Below, piece after piece: positions 48,308 to 60,400 of a stretch of DNA of 64,000 nt. The stretch's first letter is position 1, and every line of letters begins with the position of its first letter. The stretch comes from Acridotheres tristis (taxonomy: Eukaryota > Chordata > Aves > Passeriformes > Sturnidae). The notes under the pieces are model-generated. The model saw nothing but the letters and a program-made list of their open reading frames with translations, ran no database searches and had not been told where the DNA came from. The DNA is taken from NCBI GenBank assembly GCA_037013685.1, contig CM072891.1, forward strand, positions 9,586,501 to 9,650,500, written 5' to 3'. Made by a program: the position numbers and the translations under genes.

Positions 48308-48439
48308 ATGGCGGCGGCGCCGCGTTCCGGGGGGTGGCGGCGGCCCGGAGCCGTCCTGCTGCGGCTGCTGGCGGTGCTGCTGCTGGCGGGCACGGTGGGT
48401 GCCGGGCAGCGCTCCAAATGGCGGCTGCCGGTGACCCTG
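48308..48439 (+). CDS. TMEM87A: TMEM87A exon 1 (residues 1-44), signal peptide
   Basis: 132 nt. [20 protein letters not shown] and then [14 protein letters not shown] form a basic n-region and Leu-rich core; cleavage is likely just after. Followed by [10 protein letters not shown], as in human RSKWHIPI. Start context GGGATGG is strong; donor GTGAGT. Confidence 0.95.
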
Positions 48440-51400
48440 GTGAGTGCGGGAGCGGGACCGGGCCCGCGGCCGCCGGGCCGGCCGGTGTGGTGGCGGTCGG
48501 AGCGAACGTGTGCGGGCTGGAGGCCGCGGCTGCTCCGCGGCTCCTCCGCGGGCGGGACGGCTGCGGTCGGGAGCGTCCCTGCCCGGGCCGCGCCTCTGTG
48601 GAGCCTGACCCGGAGCTGGTGCGGGAGCTCGGGGCCGTGGCTGCCTCCTGCCCTGCTGCCGGGCTTGAGCCGTCTCTGGCGGGTCGGCGGTGGCGGCGGG
48701 GGAGAGAAGGCTGGTGCGGGAAATAGTCCGATGGGCGGCGGAGGGAGAGCCGGCCCTGTGAGCTCCGACGGAAGGAGGGAAGGTCCCTCCGGCCGGTGCC
48801 CGGCCTCGGTGGGCCCTGTGCCGGGGAGGCCGCCCCGCGTTGCCCGTGCGGCCGGGCTGGCGGCCCGCACCGTCGGGCAGCGCCGTGGTCTGGCCTCGGG
48901 AAAGCCGGGCCGCTGCAGCGCTGGACCGAGAGACGTGCGGGCCTGAGGGAAGGTGAAGGGATTTCGGCACTTCTGCTAAACCCTTCATGCTTGAATTTAC
49001 GTGGAGGAAAGCTGTTGTGCCTCAAATTTGGTCGGGCGTTATCAGGCAGTGAGAGTAATATGCACTTTATTGTGAAAATTTTGAGCTTCAGGAACAAAAC
49101 TAAAGGATCACGGTGAACACCCTTGTTGGTTCTTAGAAGAGATTATTTTTTTTTTTAATTGTTGGGTGGTCCAGACCATCTCATCAGCAAGAAAATGGTT
49201 AACCAATAACCAACAAACGTGAAGATGATTCCGCTTGCAAATCAAAAAGCCCCAGGCCTCTTAAACCATCTTTAAGAGTATGGTAGAGGGTGGTGAAGCA
49301 TGACTGGAAAGTCCAGTAAGTCTGGCTCCAGATTTGACATTTGCTTTCATTACTGTATTGACTCAAAATGGAAGGTTGTGTTTACTGAAATTCAGTGACA
49401 TTTAGCCTGATGCCAAAAGATTTTTGCATTTTATGTATTTTTTTCATCTATTAGTAGCTCTGTAGACTCTTCCTGTATACTTTTATAATGTCTTAGTTTA
49501 CTTCAGGACTTCTCCTACTCTGTTAGGTTGGACAAACACACTCCTGGAAGCCTACTATAATCTCACTTCTTATTGAATGAAGGACATTTCACTTGCCCAT
49601 GTATTTAGACATAAACAACGTGGTGCTAAAAGCATGGGGAAGGCTTCAGTAGGGCGTTGAACCAAGAGGGGAATTACTTCATTAACTTTAGTTTTGATTG
49701 GGGATTCTTGTCAGTTGTGCTAATTTGCTAAACTTGCAAAAGTGTGGAAGCCCTACCTCACATGTGCACTTCACCGTAAGTGCACCTGGAGGACCGTCAA
49801 TAAATGGTAACTGCTGTTTTCATTTCTGTCTTGTTTGGTTTGTGATTTTAGGGCAGATAAGGCATCAAGCCCGCTAATATCTCTTCATTTTTTGTGCTTT
49901 TGCAGGAGAAGAAATTTAGCTTTGGGAAGATTCTCTTCAGCAACACCACCATTTTCCTGAGATGTAAGTGGTCACAAGGGATTAACCTACTCTCTTTGCT
50001 CTTTGATGCCCCGCTTATTTTTAACATTTGGCACTCAACACTGAAGTGTTTAACTGCACTGGCTGCAGTGACAGCTAATCTAGCATTGCAGGAAAGCCAC
50101 AGCTCTGATATGGTTAAGTCTGTTAACAGCCTTGGAGCTTCCCGTTTGTGATCTGTTTAAGTGGTAGCAGAAATGAATGGCTCTATTCATGCTCTCTGTG
50201 GAGATGCCAAGATGGGCAATGGGAGCACCACTTTGTTTCAGATAGTGGATAATCATGTGTGGGGTGTGCTGCACTCTTCTGTGAGGTATGCTTTTCCTGT
50301 CTAAGATTGGTTAAATTCCCCTGTCTGGGAGATCTGCTGCCAGGTGGACAGGGGCTGTTTGTATACTGATGCGAATACAGCAGGCAATTTTTTGGAAGCC
50401 TTATTTCTTTTTAGCTGAGTGCTTCTGGGTGTGGTGAGGGAATGTTGTACATTGCAGCAGAGCTCTCCTGAGAGGTGTTTTCTCCTGATCGCAGTGTGTG
50501 AGTGGGATCATTGAGTTTGTTCTGTGGAGCAAACATGTTGGCAGCCTTCCCATTTCTTCTTTGTATTGCTCTTTGCTGATCTGGCCAGGTCTATGGGTTA
50601 TGTAGGTTACTGCTCCATGGGAAGTTTATGTGAAGTACCATCTTACCTGTGAACATGAGGACAGCATCTAAATGGCAATAAGATGTTATGGAAGTGAGTA
50701 GCTGACTTAGAAAAGTGTGAAATCTTTGCCATGCACTTTGAACACTTTCAGTGGTTGTTTGCACCAGTTTTTACCATGAGGGAAAGCTGTTGAATCTCCA
50801 TCTGGTGTCTGTACTCACCTTGTTATTTTTCAGGTTTGAGTTCCAATACACGCCCTTCTTGGGACAGTGTTTCAAAGAGAGTTTGTTGAAGTGCCTCTCT
50901 TGATCCCACGTGAATCTGAAATAGGGGTAGTATTTGAGTGGTTATTAATGAAGATCCATCACTTCATTGTTAGGCCTTTCCCCCTGACAAGTGTAGCTGA
51001 GACACTGAGGTTCGCATCTTGCAGTGAGACGATTGCAAATGTACAACTGCAGGATCAAAATTAGAAATCTGCTGCTTGGGAAAAGGAGGGGGGGTTGAAA
51101 GGGCATTTTGGTGCCTTGGTAGGTTTTAGGCTTTCTTATCTAAAGTTTAATAGAAATAGTGTACTCATAGTGACATGGCATCTAAGGTGCTGAAATAACC
51201 AGGAGAAGGAACTAAGACATGGAAAAAAAATTGTTGTAATTGTTGTTGTAAGGCAGATCTGTTGGTAAGAATTTGACCCCCCTGGCTCCTGATGTGGACT
51301 TGAATTACACTGTACTGTCAACCTTGAAGCAGGCATTAAGCCTTAAAATTCTTAAGTGAAGACACCTGTTTTACATACCAGTGTGATTGAAAGATTTACA

Positions 51401-54400
51401 TGAATTTGGAAAATGAATCACTGAAAGAGGAAGAAACAAAGGCTGGGAACTTCCTCATTTTCTCAGTCTAGGTGAAACTTAAACTGCATCTGATACTGGG
51501 AAACCTCAACTTTATATATTTTTTCTGCCCATTCTTGTGTGGAAACTGGTCTCCTTTAATTTCCTGTCTGTTGCCTCTTCCATCTGCTGTGTGATGTTTG
51601 TGTGGGCAATATGACCCTTGCTCATGGGTTGTTCATGGTTTTCCTGAGCACCTGCATCTCCTTATCTCTTTTTCCCCCTCTTCTTCATTTTAATTTTTTT
51701 TTTTTTTTTTTTTTCTATATCTGTATAGCATATTGGTGTCTGATGCTTTCTGCTTCTGACTGGGAAGATTGCTGCTGGCATGTAGTGTTGTCAATAATAA
51801 ATTTATTTTTATTTACGTTTCTGAAGTGCTGTTTTAGAAGGCATTTAGTTTCTTTTATGGGATCGTGATAGAAATCCTGCTTTCTGTAAATGAGCACAAA
51901 GACTGCATTCAAGTTGAATATTACTGGCTTTTGTTTGAAGGCTAAGGAACTTAGATTTCCATATTGCTGAATTCAGTAAATACCATGGATACTTTTTCTG
52001 ACTTTTGGAGTACTTCCTTTTCAAGGTTTCTGTAATTTTGATGTTTGCAGATATTGTGGATTGTTCTAGTGACCTGTTTACCTTTATGGGTGCTACTACT
52101 GAATATGTAGTTGCCTATTTATTTCTCACAGAGGAAAATGTATTTAAAAGGTATTTTGGAATCTTATTTTTTGATAGCACTTTTTTGGGATACTCCTCAT
52201 TTAGTCAGTTTTATCAGAATAGCCTGTGTCATCCAAGAATTTACCATCTGCCCATGTCACTGCAGTGCTTGTGCTGCCTTTTAGTTTCTTTGTTGTACCT
52301 CTGAAACATCTAGGGCAATGTGGAACATGTATGCCTTGTTTTCATGCTTACCAGAAGGTCTCATAAGGAAACTCCTTTTTTCAGTGATTTTGCTTAAATT
52401 TTTGGTGTTAGAAACTCAGTTGTTGAGATGCTTTAGTATTCACAAGGTGTAAAATGGGATTAGTCAATTAATGCCCTGTGGCAGGATTTTCCTTCTAATT
52501 GTTTTTTCAACCTGCAGCGGTCAGTATGGAAACATTCCTTAAAAGTGTACATGCAAGGAAGTTGTGGATGCATCCTCTAATATGAATGTTGCCTGTAAAG
52601 TTGTGGGAGCTTCTTAGCCACTGCAAGTATTCTGTTAACTCAAAAGAGTTTTGCCATTTGTTGGCTGGGGAAACACAAATGTAATCATCTAAATGGCTCT
52701 TTCAAGACTCTGAATAATCACTGCTCATTTTATTTAATGGTTGAGCTTGCCTTCTTAACATCAAATTCTCTTCATTGGGCTTTAGTTTAAGAAGGAGATT
52801 TGAAACACAAAACCCCACACAGCCTTTCCTGACTAGGGAGAAAGTCTTGTGTTTCACTTTGCATGCATGTTGTTATTTAGTAAATCAAAGTGGAAAGTTG
52901 TCTTATTTCTCTTTTAGGTAGCATTCCAGCTTTGACAGCAGGGGCTAATGTATAGAGATATCTTGTTTGTCTTTTGGGAGGGTGGATCTTGACTGGCACA
53001 ATCTTACCTTCATTTCCTTGGTGTTGGTATATTTCAATTATATGAGGAAGTTGCTTAGAATTATCCTGTTCCTGGCTTTCTCTGCCTGTTACATGTGCCC
53101 CTGTCTCTGACAGAGGGGCCCTTTTTGTGTATTGGAGTCACTGCTGTTCTCCTCGTTTGGTATTTGCCGTTGCTGAAACATCCTTGATTGTCTTCAGAAC
53201 AAAAAGTTTCCAAATTATCTTCAGCTCTTTAATAGACTTGTATAATGTTGTAATGGAATGCTTCTTTCTTTCACTGAACAGTAAGGAATTACTTGAGGAA
53301 ATTAGTTTTCTATTGTTTTGCTTTCAGTTTCATGTTTAAAATTTAATTATGTTAGTTTTGCACAGAATGGAAGGCAGATGGTGTCATACATATCTCACGT
53401 TTGATTTTTTTTTTTTTTCTTAGTTGAAGGAGATGAAAACGCTTGTGAACCCTCCCAGACTTTGAATGTTACTTGGTACTTAAGATACTCTGACTGCTAC
53501 AATGAAGTCTTCAACTTTGGGGTAAGAATTCCATGGAAAGACATGGGTTATGACTTTTAGAGGTAAACAGATCTCAGGAGGAGGGGATTTAGAGATGTCT
53601 CTCTTGCATCTATGGTGCAAGTTTGGCTTGGAAGACATATTCTTCCACTGGAAGATAACAAATTTCTGGAATAGATTGAATTTTATCAACAGCTTGCTGC
53701 AATTGCTGACTTTTTTTGGGTTTTGGGTCCGGTGGAAGTGTTTGTCAAAATTGTTTTAAACCCAGGAACTTAAGTGACTACATTGACTCTAATGAGTGAG
53801 TTTATGGTAGTTGAAAATATTTGCAGGAATGCTTAATGACAGTGAAGAGAAAAAAAAATTGAATATTTACATGTTAAGTCTAAATTCTGTTCTTTATGGA
53901 TGCACATTGCAAGCCTTAGCAATTTGTACAAAATGTATAGTGTTTCTGTCAAATGTGGTAGAACATAATTGTGCTTTCTATGGTTAATATTTTTCCATGT
54001 TTACTTAAATTATTATTTATGACAGTTGTAACTACTAATCTAACACAGGATTGAGTCTTCACTCTTTAAAATAGTAATGCAGAGTTTGTTTGTGTAGACT
54101 GAAGTTTATATTTTATGCTGCACCTCTACTTTTTAATTCTTACTCAAAGCCTGTGGTACCATCATTTTTACAGTCTTGTGTGGTTTTGATGCCCGTATTC
54201 TACTAAATTTGATTCAAGAGTGTGTGCAGAGTGAAACTATGGATGGAGCCCTCCAGGTCTTGCAGCTGTCTACTGAGATAAACTATTTGAAATACTTGAT
54301 GCTAACCTAAGTTCTACTGTGTTTGGCAGGATGAACAAGCAGATAACTATTTTGGGACTACGGCTGAAGAGCATCCGGGTTGGTCAGGATATTATGCCAC

Positions 54401-57400
54401 TGGTTCTGTCTTTCCAAATTGCTCTGAGCTCTTCAAGCCTCAGGTATGGGTAGAAACCTCAGAGTTTGCTCTGTCTCATACAGTAATTGGGAAGGTGATA
54501 ATTCCTGTCATTGGCATCCTATGTAAGTAGCACTTTAGGTTTGGAGGTACTTCTTTTTATCTGTTTATGACAACCAAGCTGTGATGATGATTTTTTAATT
54601 TTCCTTCACTTCTGGCTTGCTATTCAACATTTTGCTCATGGTAGTGAAAAAAATCCAACCAAATCACTGTAAAAGTAATGTACAGTTCAATGCTTCTTTT
54701 TGTTTGTGGCTTTGTGTTCTCAATGTGTTTCATTTACAGGAGGCTTATGCTAGTTGAGTAGAAGTGGCAGCAGTGTAAAGATCCCACTGAACTTGAATCA
54801 ATAAAGGGCTGGCATTTATTACTCAAATAATGGAAAAATGGAAATAAGTGTTGAAAAATGTATTACTTAAGCACTCATGGAGTAGGTGTGCTAGAATATG
54901 TTTGAAACAAATCAGGTAAAAGCAAGATGACAAAATTAGCATAGGGAAGTAAGTTGCAGATATCAGCTCTACACCAGCTGTATATCAGCAGACTGATGAT
55001 AATACCAGTATAATTTGCTGTCTGTATTTAGTGGTATACATAAGAATTGAAGGCACATTGTGGAGTGTTGGATTTGTATTCACCCATTCCTCATTTATAC
55101 AAAAGATTATGGATAGAAAATACTGGGAAATGTCTCATGACTATTGAACTTAGTGTTGTGGGTTGCTTTTTGGTATTTTTGATTGTTTGGGTTATTTTAT
55201 TAAGGAAAAAACGAATGCCTAATTGTGGCTTTTAATAATCTACTTGCATGCCTCTAATTCCTTCGATATGTGGAGTTGGCTTGAAAGGTTTTTAAAAAGA
55301 AATAATATTAAACATAAAAAGCATTTATCACAGGATTTTTTCTGAGACGTGTCAGTTCTGCTTTTACTTGGATTTGTAGAAGAGATCTCTTGGTTTTACC
55401 TGTGTAATGTGGATTTGGGCATTCTAACTAAATATGCTTGTGAAAGTCTTTAAGGTTTTAAATCTTTTTAGGTAAGGTTTCATCCAGTTCCTCTGGAAAG
55501 TCTGGAATACTTAACAATACATTCTTTTCAGATACTAATTTCTGAAGTTTCGTAGCAATTTCTTCTCGAAATGGTTCAGCTTTATCCTTGTGGTATAGCA
55601 GTTTCACTAGATTTCGAGTCACCATAGTTCAGGACAGTTAGAAAAATCTAGATCTCTAATAGTCAGTCACTCATCTAAGGACTTAATTTGCATAGATTAA
55701 GGCAGAAATCTCAAAACCCTGTATCTGTTTGTGTAGACTTTATCTTGTAATGGGGATACTCAACTGATTCATATTTCAAAAACGAAATTAACTTCACTAC
55801 TATCATGTCTGGTTTCTAAAAATAGATGCCTGTTTTTTGAGGGGAGGAAAAGTAACTCTCAGATTACATAACATTAAGTATTCAAGACTCCGTGCAGAAA
55901 TGGACAATTGTTGGATTTAGAAAAATGAAAGCTCTCCAATACAGCAGTTCAAAGAATAATGATGTTTACTGGAAGCTTTCCTGGTAATGTCATGTTAAGG
56001 TGTGAAATGCCTATAAAGTTATGAAGTGTCTATAAATTCTGTACCTTTCTTACATCGTGCAGATTTTCTATAAAGAATTTGCTCATCCGGAGCCTCTCTC
56101 ACCTGAGAAACAAGAGGTAATTTTCCTTTCCTTCTGAGTGAGAGTAGTAATAGGTAGTTTTGACATATATACTTACTCATTTTTCTGTGTTTTTTTTCCC
56201 TTCCCTCTAAGGGCTTAAAAGATAAGAAGGAGAATGCAGGAAATTACTCAATGGTGACTGATAAGATTGTATGTATATTGAATTTAAACTATGGCATGTA
56301 ATTCAGCAGTCTTACTATGTTTTGGTTTGGTTTTTTTACATTTTTATTTCTTTGTATAAGAACTGACTGGTAGCATATTCTGTAGTTTTTTGACATCTGG
56401 AATTTTTTAGCTTGAAACTAGGTAGTGCTGTGTGGAAAAACAGTAATCAAAGTAACTGCTTTTTCTGTATGTGAAATATAGAACTGATACCATTAAAACC
56501 AGTGGTTTAAATTAAAAAATACAATTATTTTTCTATTGTAATTTAAAATAGTAATTGAAATTATCTTCTCTAAATGATGGCTAATTCTTACAGCATACAT
56601 TTGGTTTTGTCTTCAGTCAGTTTTTTGAACCGTTTTACTTAAAAAGTTGACTGAATACTTTTGATTTTCATGTCTCTTCGTGTATTTATTATATGTTATG
56701 TTCAAGAATTACGTAGGAACAATTTTCAAAATAACTTCAAATTGAATGTCCTGGATTCCAAGAAAGAAAACGTATTTTACTCCTTGTGTACTTAAAGGGC
56801 CATTTATTTTAAAGCTAAAACATAAGTAGATGTGTGCAGTTGCAAAGTAAAGAATCAGTGGAGCAAGAAAAAGTGGTATTTTAAAGGCAACATTGGTGTG
56901 TATAAATTTATCCTTTTTCTTTGAAGTTTACTGTGTTTCTAAGTTTTATATTTAGTTAACAGTATAAAGTTTTATATATATAATATTTTATTTGCTTTGG
57001 ATCTTGTAGTCAAGAGATTTCTTAAAAGAAATGCATGCTCTTAATTCTGAATTTCTCTTGGAGAAGCTATTATTAAAAAAAAATCCTTATCACAGTTCTG
57101 CAGTAGTCATGGAAGTGGTGTGCATGTAGATGGTCTTTTGTAGCTGTGTTTTTCTTGTCTTCTTGACTGTGCACTATTTACATGGAGATGTTTTATTTTC
57201 AGGCAATGAATGCTATTATCAAAACTTGGCGAGATGGGCCATATATATTTATTGTGCAAATTGGACCTACTGCAAAGGATTCTAGTGCCAGAGTTAAAAG
57301 AACTGAGAGAACAGCACCTTCCTCAAAGCAGAACAAGCCCTTTACAAGTAAGATAGCTCTTTATACAGTAAATTGAAAATACAGCACCATTTTTATGTAT

Positions 57401-60400
57401 TCCCAGTCTAAGTATTCTAAGGTACTCTTAGTATATACAGTATGGTTCAATTTCATAAGACACTGTCTTTCACTTCACATAGGTAGACTCTTACTATGGC
57501 TCATTTAAGAAAAGAGGTGATTCCTTCTGCCTTGAAGATCCTGAGACTGTTCTGTCCGTTTACTGATAGAAATCACGAAAAGTCAATCCCAAGCATTTCA
57601 ATTTTGAGGCTTGGTGTTTTGTTTAAGAAATGTGCAGATCAGTTCAGTTATCTATACTTATAAGTCAAAACTTAGAGTACAAAGATCATAATTACCACCT
57701 TGATATTATATTATTTTATATTTAACAGTGCATTGATAATCTATTCAAACTTTAGAGAAGTTTAAAAATCCCCTTAAAAAGTGAACTTACATGTGTTTCT
57801 GGATGTTTCCTGTTATACGTGAATCTCCAGCAAAAATTACTTCTGAGTACTGCCATGAGTTACTTGGTAATGGGGTGTGTAATTCTAACTGCATGCTTTT
57901 GGCTGAGTATGTTATGAGTCTTAGCTTTTTTTATTGAAGTGCAAATTAGGTTTAAAGGCCATGTGAAGATGTGGAATTTCTTTACACGAAGTGAATGTCA
58001 AGTCCTGCCTTCCTCTTTTTGGTTCTTATTTGATTTGGTTATTGGATTGTCTCTTGACAGTGATAGTAGAACTGAAGGGGCCATATGAGTATCTTTCACT
58101 TGCAGACTACCCTCTGATGATTGTAAGTAAACCAACTTTTCTTTGATCTATACTTTTGTCAGTTGAAACTTTTCTTTGATCTATACTTTTGTCAGTTGAT
58201 TTGAATGTCGATTAAATACTCTGCTGTCATACTTCAGGAAACACAGAGCCAATGCCTTAGGAGAAAAAGTTACTTACCTGAGGTGTTTTTTAGTTTGATT
58301 TTTTAGTTTGATTTTTGTTTGTTTGTTTTGTTTTGTGTTTTGTGTTTTTTGGTACTGAGTACAGGCTAGGGAAAACAGATACAGATTTCAGTTGCTTGCA
58401 TGTGCTGTCAGTGTTGTCCTTCTCTGGATAATTTGAATTAATGGTTGTTGATTTGTAGTTCCTGGAGTTATCATTAGCTCTAAAGTGAGAGGTTTTACTG
58501 CTGCTGTTATTTTCCTTAGCTCATATATTAGAAAATCTGCTATTCTATGCTTTTGTTTGCAGCTACCCTTTCATTTGTCGCTGCTTTTTTTGTTCTTTTA
58601 CAGCTTAATCTTGGTTCCTCCACCAGCTGTCTTACTCCCCATGAGGAGGTCTTTAATACTGCCTAGTAGTGAAAGCATAATTGAGCTACAAAGAGCTAAT
58701 CCCCTTTTTATTCAAAGGAGCTATTGACTTGGTTTGTAGTTTCTTCTGTTGAAAAGGCTAAACAATAAAAGAACTTGAAGTGTTTATGTAGTGAAGACAG
58801 ACTTTAGCTGGGGATCAATAGCAAGTAAGGTCTCTAGCCTGACTGAATTGGCAAGAGCAGGCTGTCAATAGTGGAGCCTGGCAGTGTTTTTGAAACACAC
58901 ATTTTAGTTCCTGCAGAAGCAAAAAGCCTCCAGCAGCTCTATTGAAATGTAATTCAGCAGTGTGAATATCCCACGTGACAGGACCAGAAAAGAATCTGTA
59001 TCTCCAAACGTTTTCTCAATGGAGCATCTGCATGTGAACTATCTTGCTTAGGTTCTTACCATTTGAGCTGCATGGATTGGTCAGGTGTGAAAACGTGTAA
59101 AGATCAGTAAGCTACTCTCCTAAGGAAGATGTTTTCACTTTGTGAAAGTTTTGATGGATTGTTTTGCTAATTTCAGTGTTTGGTTGGTTTTAAAAAAAAA
59201 AAAAGTCTTCTGACGGAGGAGACTGCTTGATTATTAAGCACTGTCCTATGCTTTGGCTAACTACTTCCTCCTATTCACTTAGTCTTATTCTCTCCCAGTT
59301 CCTCTTAATCTTAGTGTCCTTTAGAAAATTTTAAATTTCTTTGGTATGATTAGAAAATTCAGCATTGAGTAACATTGTCAAGCTCATTATTTACTGTTTG
59401 AGACATACCATGCAAACTTCTTCTGAAGCAAGTAATACTGAACCAAACAACAAACCACAAAATATTAATATTTAAATTAATATCTGGATTTCTTTCTCAG
59501 CTGCGTTTTTTTGCTGGCCTAACACTTGGTTAAAAACTGAGTTTGCTGGAAATTAACTTTTGAGAAAAGTTGTCAAATTATTTGAACACAGGGCATACCA
59601 GCATTAGTTGCTTATCTCTGTTCTTAGTGGAATGGTGTCTAGAGGTGGCCCGTGAGTTTATTTGCAGAGTACTGTAAATGTGTGATGAAGTTGTTAGTAG
59701 AACAATACATGAGAACAAATAGAGTTTCTAGTACTTGATGATTTGCTTGAATTCTTTTTGGAATCTAGTAGCATATATCTTGCTTAGAAAAAATTGCCTG
59801 TGAATAAATTAGCAGACTATTCTTCAAGGGAGAAATTGTGCAGAAATTCAGTTGCTCTCATTCACTTTGTTTGTAATGAGAAGTCAGACTCTCACTGTTA
59901 GAGTCCAGAGAGGACAAATGAAACAATGCTTTTCTATTTAAAAACTTCCAAAGTTGCCATCCTAGGGGATAAAACAGAGTAGTCTTACAGCTGTGGAATG
60001 GAAACAAGGAAATGATTTTTCTTGGTCTGAAGTTCCCATTTCTTTCTTCTTTTTGTATAATAGTTTTTCATGGTGATGTGTATTGTGTACGTATTCTTCG
60101 GGGTTCTGTGGCTTGCATGGTCAGCCTGTTACTGGCGGGATCTCCTGAGGATCCAGTTCTGGATTGGTGCTGTGATCTTCCTGGGAATGCTGGAGAAAGC
60201 CGTTTTCTATGCCGAGTTCCAGAACATCCGCTACACCGGCGAATCCGGTAGGTGCCAGTGGCATTGAGTAGTTTAACTGAGGGGGCATAGCACTGAAGCC
60301 TTATGCTAAATTGGGATGGCAGATCCATGTTAACTATATCATTGCTTGAGGATTGTTTCAAAACAAAGAACAGGGAGCCAGAGTTTTTGGATTTTTAGAT

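Larger units (their letters stand above)
47805..48950. promoter_or_regulatory. CpG island, bidirectional GANC/TMEM87A promoter
   Basis: Very GC- and CpG-rich, in sharp contrast to the AT-rich flanks. The two start codons point away from each other, 243 bp apart. A GGGGGCGG Sp1-type box lies near 48173 and an ETS-like GCGGAAGAG near 48264; an ATGGCGGC YY1-like motif overlaps the TMEM87A start. I see no TATA or CCAAT box, which fits a broad housekeeping promoter. Long open frames on both strands here are a GC-composition effect. Confidence 0.85.

Noticed and set aside
47695..49097. Several very long open frames (up to 450 codons) on both strands
   Set aside because: They sit in the CpG island, overlap each other in all frames and are Arg/Pro/Gly/Ala-rich. 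GC-rich DNA lacks stop codons by chance. Only the short GANC exon 1 and TMEM87A exon 1 have splice, start-context and homology support.
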